Shown piece after piece: positions 16,106 through 22,549 of a stretch of DNA of 35,554 bases. Under the pieces are notes generated by a model, which searched no databases, was not told where the DNA came from, and saw only the letters and a program-made list of their open reading frames with translations. The position numbers were made by a program, and so were the translations under genes. Source of the stretch: Kiritimatiellia bacterium (GTDB taxonomy: Bacteria > Verrucomicrobiota > Kiritimatiellia > RFP12 > UBA1067); NCBI GenBank assembly GCA_028686345.1, contig JAQUCE010000052.1:1-35554 (forward strand). Direction: 5' to 3'. Position 1 is the first letter of the stretch; each line of letters starts with the position of its first letter.

Positions 16106-17230
16106 TCATTGCGATTTCGCGCGATATGCGAAGGCAAAGTTGATGGGCTGCACTTCCAGGCAGTCCAGTTGCGCTTCCGGGTCATCATGAATCTGTCTGA
16201 GAGCATCCAGCACTTGAGTAGTTATGGAACGATGCACGACAAAAGTATAGCGTTCGCGGGCACCGCCTGTTGTTTTGTCGAAGGTCACGCGCTGCAAGTG
16301 GGAGTTCGTGGCAGCGGTGGCTCCAGCCTGCAAGGCGGCTTCAACATACTGTCCTGCCGCCTCCTCTCGACAGATGATCATGATTTCATCGTGTTGTGGC
16401 TGTAAGTGGAACTTGGTATCCGGGTCGAGTTCATGAAAACGGCGACGCCAGGCAGTGTTTTTTTCAAGTTCATCAATTGCCGCCACCACCTGTTCCATGG
16501 TTGCGGCGTGTTGCTGCGGCCCGACTAAAAGGGCGGTGTCTAAGAGTCCACAGAGCACAGGGCTACAGTAGATGAATCCCTTTCCCGGGCGGTTCAAATG
16601 ACCTTTCGCGATCAGTGTCCGCATCAACCCTTCGGCATCAAGGGCTGGAACCAGCAGTCGTACCACCTCTTTTTCCGCGGGCACCGTGATACGCAAAAGC
16701 CCCAAACGCTCACGCAGACCAGCTCCCTGACCGAGGCTGACAATCGGGACACCGGTTCCAATCTCCAGCGCTAATTTAGCTAACTCTTCGGCACTGCCGT
16801 TCATAGACATGATGCAGGTAATCACGGAAAGATTCTGAAGCAATCCCGGCAGGCGCTGCCCTGTGTCGGCTGGATCGGTTACGTTCTCATCCGCGGTGTC
16901 GCGGAACGCTTTGCACTCTTGTAAATAGACTGTACCGCGACCGGGACGGTTCAGGTGCAAGGCATCAGCCAATCGCCGAATCACTGATTCGGAGACCGCA
17001 GGCGCAACGCTGAATTGATACAGATCAACCGGGCTGTTATCGAGCCGCTCCGTGTATCCCGGGAGGCCGAAAAGACGCGCATGGCGGCGGCGTCTGACAG
17101 TGCGTCCACTCTCTATTAACACCGATTTAATTCCCAGTTCCGGCAGCAGTTTAGTTATATTATGGTGCCTGTCACGTCTTATGGCGCAGGTAATGCGGTG
17201 GATAGGCGTACTGATGTCATACATTGTCAT
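16106..17230 (-). CDS. Protein with three PII-like domains, paired with the DUF1538 transporter-like gene
   Basis: The product is 374 aa. Three ferredoxin-like PII-type units can be seen. Domain 1 (~5-107) ends in LHLNRPGRGTVYLQ; domain 2 (~131-235) contains TGVPIVSLGQG and ends in GHLNRPGKGFIYC; domain 3 (~280-370) is more divergent (DEIMIICREEAAGQYVEAAL... then VQPINFAFAYR). The N-RPG-[RK]-G-x-x-Y segments in domains 1 and 2 correspond to the C-terminal nucleotide-binding region of GlnB/GlnK. The usual T-loop Tyr is not evident. The start overlaps the end of the upstream DUF1538 gene by 14 bases, so the two are co-expressed and probably interact, as GlnK does with AmtB. It is probably a cytoplasmic nucleotide sensor gating the membrane protein (inference). 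Either ATG at 17230 or 17224 could be used. Confidence 0.75.
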   Translation of the reverse strand: MTMYDISTPIHRITCAIRRDRHHNITKLLPELGIKSVLIESGRTVRRRRHARLFGLPGYTERLDNSPVDLYQFSVAPAVSESVIRRLADALHLNRPGRGTVYLQECKAFRDTADENVTDPADTGQRLPGLLQNLSVITCIMSMNGSAEELAKLALEIGTGVPIVSLGQGAGLRERLGLLRITVPAEKEVVRLLVPALDAEGLMRTLIAKGHLNRPGKGFIYCSPVLCGLLDTALLVGPQQHAATMEQVVAAIDELEKNTAWRRRFHELDPDTKFHLQPQHDEIMIICREEAAGQYVEAALQAGATAATNSHLQRVTFDKTTGGARERYTFVVHRSITTQVLDALRQIHDDPEAQLDCLEVQPINFAFAYRAKSQ

Positions 17231-19175
17231 TTACTCCTTCGGCCGCACGAGCAACCTTGCGTTGATGAAGCCGAGCAACCAAACCAAACAGAAGAACGCT
17301 GATGATTGGGCAAACAGATGCCATGGCAAGAATCCCAAAGCCGTCAGAAATGTCAAGCTGTCCGCTCAACCCAAGACCCATCGCTAGAACCAGGGGCACG
17401 GTCACCAGACCGGTCACCACCCCGCCACTGTCCCAGGCAATTCCCGCGAAGTCCTCGTCATTAACCAGTGTTAAGGGGAAGAGCAGCAGGTAGGGCGGCA
17501 GGATCATCCATATCATCGGGATATCATAGAGGATGCGCGTAACTCCGGCAATTAGTCCGAATCCCACCCCGATCGAGACCGCCCGCACAATCGACGAACT
17601 CGTGATAGTCCCAACACTGAGATCCTCGACTGTTCTGGCTAAAGCACTGAGGGCGGGCTCCGCGACAGTGGAGCCGTAACCTACGCCAAACGCAAAAAGC
17701 AATATCAGAAGAACCCCCACGCGTGACAACTCAGGATGTGTTAGCGGAGATGTCTGAACGCGATGAGTGTAGATCTGTCGATCCGGGTCATGCCATTCAG
17801 GGTGGAATTTCACGACCTGAACAGATTCACCGTCAAGCAGGTGGAAAACATCGATTTTGCTCCCATCGCGATCAACGGCCGGAACCAAGACGGATGGGTC
17901 AAAGTGGCCGATGGCAATCTGCCCTTTCTCGACCTGTACATCACGGTATACCTGCGGTAAACGGCTCCCTACTTCGTTCCCGAGTTGACTCAATCCGATT
18001 CGATTCCCTGTCGTGAAAAGGCACATGCCGACCAGCACGAACACAACCCCCAAAAGCACCTCATCAATATAGCGCGGACGTTCACGAAGCAGTAACAGGA
18101 GAACGATTACAAGGAACGCGGTAAGCGGCAAAACAGCCTGTGCCGCGTAAGCCAACTCTGCGCGGAGTATGGCGTGGAAGGGCGTGGTGTTGTGGCTGCC
18201 GGCAGGTGCGTCCCCTAGCTCCAGTTGATCGCCATCTTCAGTTTTGATTGAAAAAAGTGCTCGAGTATCGTCACTGCCATGTTCGAAGGCATAGCGCTTG
18301 AGGGAGTCTTCGCTTCCGAACAGATATACGGCTTGTTCGCGGTTCTCGGGCGCAAAAAACTCGTGTTCTCCGCCCGGTGACGGAACGTACGGCAAGAGCA
18401 TTGCGCCAAGCACGATAACGGCCAGAACGGGAAATGCCGAGGCCAATGCTACTGTGCCGAAACCGCTCACCGCCCCTTCCGCCTTGCCCGAGGATCGCGA
18501 AATACCGATACCTAACGCCAGCACCAACGGCACAGTCACTGCGCCGGTGGTCACAGCTCCGGCATCCCATGCCAAACCCAGAATGCTTGCAAGGTTTGGT
18601 AAACGGGAAGCCACGAAAGAGAGCGGCAGCAGTACCCCTGTAATCGTTAGAATCGAGGGTTTGATTGAAAATCCCAGATAGAAGCGCAGCAGGCCAATAG
18701 ATACAGCCACACCGACACCAACGGCAATGGCGGCAATCAACCATTCGGGTTTCTGCTGCAGCAGCAAGAACAGCAGCGGTGCTTCCCATGCGATAACATC
18801 GCTGCCCACCACCCGCAAGGCCGCTACGGCAGGTTCCGCGAACGTTGCTCCTAAGCCAACAAGAAAACCGATCGGAAGTATTGTTTTCAGCCCGCCGCGT
18901 GCAGATAATTGAATTCCAACCCGCTGAGCCAGCGGCATAAGACCTAGGAGCAAACCCTCAAGGAACAGTGTCAGACCGAGCACAACCAGGCCAATCCCGC
19001 CCGCCATTCGCAAGGATTGTTCCGGCGCGCGTCCGAACACAAGCATTTGAAAGGCCACAAGATAGATGACAATAAAAGCCACTGCCTTTAATTGTTTGCG
19101 CAGCCGATCCCCTGCATAGTCGCCGATCATTCTCAGAATCACAGAAAACGGTATTTGAACTCTTGTTTTTGACAT
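17217..19175 (-). CDS. Tandem DUF1538 integral membrane protein
   Basis: The protein is 652 aa and mostly membrane-embedded. Two homologous halves each carry the DUF1538 hallmarks. Half 1 has GLGATFAEPAVAALRVV (~108-124) and LAWDAGAVTTGAVTVPLVLALGIG (~208-231). Half 2 has GYGSTVAEPALSALARTV (~505-522) and IAWDSGGVVTGLVTVPLVLAMGLG (~590-613). This is an internal duplication of a transport-like fold with a re-entrant AEP motif and a WD-G-TTG-TVPL motif. Two soluble loops (~265-335 and ~400-485) lie between the halves. The family has no proven function to my knowledge; similarity in layout to ion transporters and its linkage to PII-like regulators suggest regulated ion or small-molecule transport. 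It is first in a two-gene minus-strand operon with the PII-like gene. Confidence 0.85.
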   Translation of the reverse strand: MSKTRVQIPFSVILRMIGDYAGDRLRKQLKAVAFIVIYLVAFQMLVFGRAPEQSLRMAGGIGLVVLGLTLFLEGLLLGLMPLAQRVGIQLSARGGLKTILPIGFLVGLGATFAEPAVAALRVVGSDVIAWEAPLLFLLLQQKPEWLIAAIAVGVGVAVSIGLLRFYLGFSIKPSILTITGVLLPLSFVASRLPNLASILGLAWDAGAVTTGAVTVPLVLALGIGISRSSGKAEGAVSGFGTVALASAFPVLAVIVLGAMLLPYVPSPGGEHEFFAPENREQAVYLFGSEDSLKRYAFEHGSDDTRALFSIKTEDGDQLELGDAPAGSHNTTPFHAILRAELAYAAQAVLPLTAFLVIVLLLLLRERPRYIDEVLLGVVFVLVGMCLFTTGNRIGLSQLGNEVGSRLPQVYRDVQVEKGQIAIGHFDPSVLVPAVDRDGSKIDVFHLLDGESVQVVKFHPEWHDPDRQIYTHRVQTSPLTHPELSRVGVLLILLFAFGVGYGSTVAEPALSALARTVEDLSVGTITSSSIVRAVSIGVGFGLIAGVTRILYDIPMIWMILPPYLLLFPLTLVNDEDFAGIAWDSGGVVTGLVTVPLVLAMGLGLSGQLDISDGFGILAMASVCPIISVLLFGLVARLHQRKVARAAEGVNDNV

Positions 19176-19224
19176 GGCTATCTGCTGCTCACTTGGTTAC
19201 GAGAAAATGAATGTATGTGGCAGT

Positions 19225-19253
19225 AGTGTACGCAAGTGAGCGCGATATGGCAA
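19225..19253 (-). promoter_or_regulatory. Possible promoter of the DUF1538-PII operon
   Basis: On the minus strand TTGCCA (19253-19248) and TACACT (19230-19225) are separated by exactly 17 bp. The -35 has one mismatch and the -10 has two. The resulting leader would be about 40 nt. Confidence 0.35.
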
Positions 19254-19265
19254 GTATCTAAATCT

Positions 19266-19436
19266 CGAACAACAAACGGCTGCCATGCAAGGTTTGTTGT
19301 CCAGCCTTTCCGTGTCCGGCGTAGCTGCGAAGCGCGAAGACGGAAAGCTGCTCCAGGGCGGGTTATTGTGACCTTACCGTAAAAGTGATAATGGAGTAGT
19401 GCAAGCATCTTGCTTGCAGAAAATATTTTCATTCAA
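19266..19436 (-). repeat. Dispersed hairpin repeat, copy 2 (-)
   Basis: Read on the minus strand it runs: ATATTTTCTGCAAGCAAG, ATGCTTGCACTACTCCATTA, TCACTTTTACGG, CAATAACCCGCCCTGGAGCAG, an insert, then GGACAACAAAC...GTTTGTTGTTC with one mismatch in the stem. It is the same order as copies 1 and 3. Confidence 0.8.
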
Positions 19437-19456
19437 CAATTTATGAAGATGGATAT

Positions 19457-19625
19457 CTAAACTTCTTGTTTTTTGCAACAGGAGTTGAGAAAATAGTGCC
19501 TGTATCCGCGCACAGCGCGGAGTGGATAAGTGCGGGAGTGCGCGAGTGAAGAGGTCGCGCCTTTTGGGCGGAAACAACGTAGTTCCGATTTCCAATCGGA
19601 CAGCTCCGGTTGGAAACCGGAGCTA
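19457..19625 (-). repeat. Modular palindromic element, copy 2 (modules in swapped order)
   Basis: On the minus strand module B (GTCCGATTGGAAATCGGAAC, AAAAGGCGCG, TTCACT) comes first and module A (TCTCAACTCCTGTTGCAAAA, AACAAGAAGTTTAGATATCC) second, the reverse of copy 1 at 14.48 kb. A further palindrome, AGCTCCGGTTGGAAACCGGAGCT-like, sits at 19602-19624. Confidence 0.65.
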
Positions 19626-19855
19626 CTGAGGTCGGCTTCGCCTACGGTTGATGATAGCGGCGACGAGCCACCGAATGATCCCAATCGTCCGCCAACATCG
19701 TCGCGCAGCATCGTCGGCCGCAGCGGTAGGGCGGGGGCCGTGACCGCGCCCCACGAATGACAGTGCGGCGCAAACTTTGTCGTTAACTTTGTCGGAGTGG
19801 AATGAACGCGCTACGTTGGTTTGGAGGTGATAGATCTTAGAGGCGAAAAACTTCC

Positions 19856-19994
19856 GTCCACCGCATAGCGGCGGACATACTGAAAGCAACATAGTATATC
19901 CGCCGCTATGCGGTGGATGACTGCGAAGTATATCCGCCGCTATGCGGTGGATGATTGCGAAGTATATCCGCCGCTATGCGGTGGATGATTGTGA
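19856..19994. repeat. 34-bp tandem repeat (three copies) with an inverted fourth core
   Basis: Three head-to-tail units start at 19893, 19927 and 19961, each 34 bp and nearly identical. Each contains TCCGCCGCTATGCGGTGGA, itself nearly palindromic. A reverse-complement copy of this core lies just upstream at 19856-19876, so the first unit can pair with it to form a 21-bp stem. There are no associated cas genes and no spacers. Confidence 0.85.
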
Positions 19995-20295
19995 ATCAAG
20001 CCGCAATAAGGCCCAATAGACAACTTTTTGCAAAGAACAATCAATTATTTTTTCAAGTCGCCTAAGCGACTAAAATTAAAAGAGCTGCAAGGACGGAAAA
20101 ATGGTTTGCAAATACTTCAAAAAACGCCTTGCGCAATTCCCCGATCTCTGGTTATATAAGCATGGGTGGATATTTTTTTGTACTTCATCCAAGTCGGCTG
20201 AGATCATTAACAGGGGCTTTTGTTGCTGCCGCAAGGTATCAGAGCGGGAGCTTGAATTCTTGTTTTGCAACTCTTGTGCAAAGAGAGGGTATGGT

Positions 20296-20898
20296 ATGGC
20301 GGAAAGTCTAAATACACAGACAACCAGGCGAATCTTTTTGGCGCAGGCCGGAGCGATCAGCTCAGCGCTGGCCGGGGCGGGCGTGCTGACAGCACAGGCG
20401 GACAATCAACCTAAAAAGGAGAAGAAGAGCATGGCGGATAACAAAAAAATCCTAGTGGCAGCTGACCCGTACGCGGTGTCGCTGAAGAACACAGTTGTGG
20501 CCCATCTAAAGGAAACAGGCTTTGAGGTCACAGATCTCAGCACCAGCAATGGCAGGGATTGTCCTTACTTTGATAGCGCGGTCGCAGTGGGCGAGGCCAT
20601 TCAGTCTGGTCAAGCCCAGCGGGCGATTCTCTTCTGCGGCACGGGCATGGGCATGGCGATTGTCGCCAACCACTTCAAGGGCATCACAGCCGCGGTCGTG
20701 GAGTCGGTTTATGCTGCAAAGATGTGCCGGGCCATCAACAACGCCAACGTGCTCTGTCTCGGCCAAATGATTTGGGGGCCCGACATGGCGAAAACCGCTG
20801 TGGACGTGTTCCTGAACACCAAATTCACTGAAGGGCTTGAGGGCATCTCCGACTTCCTGCACGACGCATGCAAAAAGGTTGAGGCAATCCGACCCTAA
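20296..20898 (+). CDS. RpiB/LacAB-family isomerase-like protein with Tat-type leader
   Basis: The product is 200 aa from the ATG at 20296. Residues 10-34 form a twin-arginine leader (TRRIFLAQAGAISSALAGAG). The RpiB fold follows from ~48: KILVAADPYAVSLK, then FCGTGMGMAIVANHF with the catalytic Cys114, then NVLCLGQMIWG. RpiB proteins interconvert phosphorylated aldoses and ketoses. Two usual residues differ: the Asp-His pair of the first strand is Asp57-Pro58, and the ring-opening His of RQHNDTN is Ile147. The substrate is therefore probably not ribose-5-phosphate. A second ATG at 20431 (Met46) has a strong AAGGAGAAGAAG site in front of it and would yield a leaderless cytoplasmic form of 155 aa. 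The downstream Tat oxidoreductase gene starts 44 nt later and is likely co-transcribed. Confidence 0.8.
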   Translation: MAESLNTQTTRRIFLAQAGAISSALAGAGVLTAQADNQPKKEKKSMADNKKILVAADPYAVSLKNTVVAHLKETGFEVTDLSTSNGRDCPYFDSAVAVGEAIQSGQAQRAILFCGTGMGMAIVANHFKGITAAVVESVYAAKMCRAINNANVLCLGQMIWGPDMAKTAVDVFLNTKFTEGLEGISDFLHDACKKVEAIRP

Positions 20899-20942
20899 GG
20901 AAATATTTTCTGAAGATTAATTGTAAAGTTGGGAGTAAAAAT

Positions 20943-22316
20943 ATGAATCAGATATCAAGGCGTTCGTTTATCAAGCAAAGTGCGGTTGCCACAGGCGGGG
21001 TGATTTCAGTTGCCGCAACCGCGCGTGCCCGGAGTTTGACATCAACCCAAAAGGGGGCCTCATTCAAAAAGCCGGGGGATAAGTTGCGGATGGCTTTTAT
21101 CGGCTCCGGTGGCAGGGGGGATGCCAACCTCGGCGAGTTTTATGGTTTAGGCGAGGAGATCGTAGCGCTGTGCGATATTGATCAAGGCCGGTTGAACGGC
21201 TCCTACAACAAAGTCAAAGAGCGCTGCGGCGCAGCTAAAAAATACGTTGATTTTCGGGAGTTGCTGGCCACTGAAAAGGATCTGGATGCAGTGGTGATCT
21301 CCACTCCGGATCATATGCACGCCGCCGCCGCGATTGCGGCAATGAGAGGTGGCAGCCATGTGTATGTTGAGAAGCCGCTGGTCAGAACTGTGTGGGAGGC
21401 GCGTCAGTTTAAAAAGATCGCCGACGAGCTGGGTGTGATCTCGCAGATGGGCAACAACGGCAATGGCTCCCCTGTGCAGCGGCGGCGAATTGAGGTTCTT
21501 CAGTCAGGGATCTTGGGGCGGATTGATGAGGTGCATGTGACCAGCGATCGGCCGATCTGGCCGCAGGCAATCAACCGTCCTGCTGACAGTGATCCAGTTG
21601 GTGCGGCGATCAACTGGGATCTCTGGCTCGGTGTCGCCCGGGAGCGACCTTACAAAAAGGATGTCTATCACCCCTTCAAATGGCGGGGGTGGTTTGATTT
21701 CGGGACAGGTGCGATGGGGGATATCGCCTGCCATGCGATGAGCGATTTTTTCCGGGCCTTCAAGCTGGCGGAGGTGCTGACTGTGGAGTGTGTCAAGTCC
21801 ACTCAGCGTTTCCCGGAAACCTATCCCCTGGCAACCACGGTGAAAACGGTTTACCGCAGCGACATGCAGGCTGAGCCAATCACGGTCTACTGGTATGATG
21901 GCAACTCGCTGCCGGAGCATGCGGTGTGTCCCAAAGCGGCGGCTATCTACGGTAACCTAGGCGGTCAGACCATTATCACCGAGCGGGCGATTGTCAGGGG
22001 CGACTCCATCTGCTGGAACAGCGAGGACAAGTTCAAAGGCTTTGCCAAAGACGAGCTTTGCTCAAAGGTGGCGGAGTCGATCCCTCGTGTGCAGGGTCAT
22101 CACTGGGAGTTTGCCGAGGCGATCCGCGGCGGCAACAAGCCACTCTCGCATCACGATCACTCGGTTCCACTGACCGAAGGTGTGCTGCTGGGGTGTATCT
22201 CGCAACAGGTTCCTGGTGAACTGCAGTGGGATGCCAAAGCAATGCAGTTTAAAAACAGCTTTGAAGGTAATAAACTCATCCATCCCTTTGTTCGTGAAGG
22301 CTGGAAGATTATCTAG
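20943..22316 (+). CDS. Tat-exported Gfo/Idh/MocA-family oxidoreductase
   Basis: The product is 457 aa. A perfect twin-arginine motif SRRSFIK (5-11) precedes a hydrophobic stretch, so the folded protein with its cofactor is likely exported to the periplasm. The NAD(P)-binding GSGGRG is at 54-59, STPDHMHA at 120-127 and the catalytic EKP at 143-145. The C-terminal domain has WDLWLGVARERPYKKDVYHPFKWRGWFDFGTGAMGDIACHAMS in the planctomycete/verrucomicrobial style, with the family His in MGDIACH. Such proteins act on sugars or glycosides, often with a tightly bound cofactor; glycosidases of a similar kind exist. It lies directly behind the RpiB-like gene. GGGAG precedes the ATG. The substrate is unknown. 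Confidence 0.9.
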   Translation: MNQISRRSFIKQSAVATGGVISVAATARARSLTSTQKGASFKKPGDKLRMAFIGSGGRGDANLGEFYGLGEEIVALCDIDQGRLNGSYNKVKERCGAAKKYVDFRELLATEKDLDAVVISTPDHMHAAAAIAAMRGGSHVYVEKPLVRTVWEARQFKKIADELGVISQMGNNGNGSPVQRRRIEVLQSGILGRIDEVHVTSDRPIWPQAINRPADSDPVGAAINWDLWLGVARERPYKKDVYHPFKWRGWFDFGTGAMGDIACHAMSDFFRAFKLAEVLTVECVKSTQRFPETYPLATTVKTVYRSDMQAEPITVYWYDGNSLPEHAVCPKAAAIYGNLGGQTIITERAIVRGDSICWNSEDKFKGFAKDELCSKVAESIPRVQGHHWEFAEAIRGGNKPLSHHDHSVPLTEGVLLGCISQQVPGELQWDAKAMQFKNSFEGNKLIHPFVREGWKII

Positions 22317-22317
22317 C

Positions 22318-22490
22318 AGACATAATTGATTCATAAGCCACGGCATTGAGGCTGTAAAGCTGCGGTCGGCACTGCGCAACAGGATCAGGTTCATCCAGGC
22401 GGTCGGCACCGCACCAGAAGACCGAGTTGTTAAAAGCACCCGGGGTCAGAAAGACTGGACTTTCGGCACAGTCGCGAAAATGTATGCTTT
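22318..22490 (-). pseudogene. Minus-strand relic of a sugar-hydrolase-like gene
   Basis: Read backwards, this stretch encodes SPVFLTPGAFNNSVFWCGAD, RLDEPDPVAQ and then RPQLYSLNAVAYESIM. The ADRLDEPDP...PxLYxLNAVAYES pattern matches, from memory, part of large GH32-like/LamG-containing proteins of Verrucomicrobiota. It has no start codon of its own, no ribosome-binding site and is bounded by stops and the end of the plus-strand oxidoreductase. It is therefore most likely a leftover from a deleted gene. Confidence 0.4.
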
Positions 22491-22549
22491 TAAACAATGT
22501 AGATAGTTTATCCACGTTAGTGGGTGTGTATAATACAAGGAGTTGAGCT

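Larger units (their letters stand above)
19176..20295 (+). other. 1.1-kb repeat-rich intergenic region
   Basis: The region contains, left to right, a minus-strand copy of the hairpin repeat (19266-19436), a minus-strand copy of the modular element (19457-19625), a GTTGATGATAGCGGCGACGA module also found near 28.0 kb, a GTAGGGCGG...GGCCGTGACCGCGCC module also found near 35.37 kb, and a 34-bp tandem repeat with an inverted copy (19856-19994). At 20057-20072 a perfect AGTCGC/GCGACT hairpin lies between A/T tracts. Several ORFs cross the region but none resembles a protein. The frame before the RpiB-like gene is open from 20101 without an obvious function. Confidence 0.6.

Noticed and set aside
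16007..16405. 132-codon plus-strand ORF opposite the PII-like gene
   Set aside because: It lies over the coding end of the PII-like protein and has no recognisable domain.
19893..19994. Possible CRISPR array from three 34-bp repeats
   Set aside because: Units are head to tail with no spacers between them, and no cas genes are nearby.
22529..22534. TATAAT as the promoter of the PATR gene
   Set aside because: Transcription would start inside the ribosome-binding site, and no acceptable -35 lies at the right distance.
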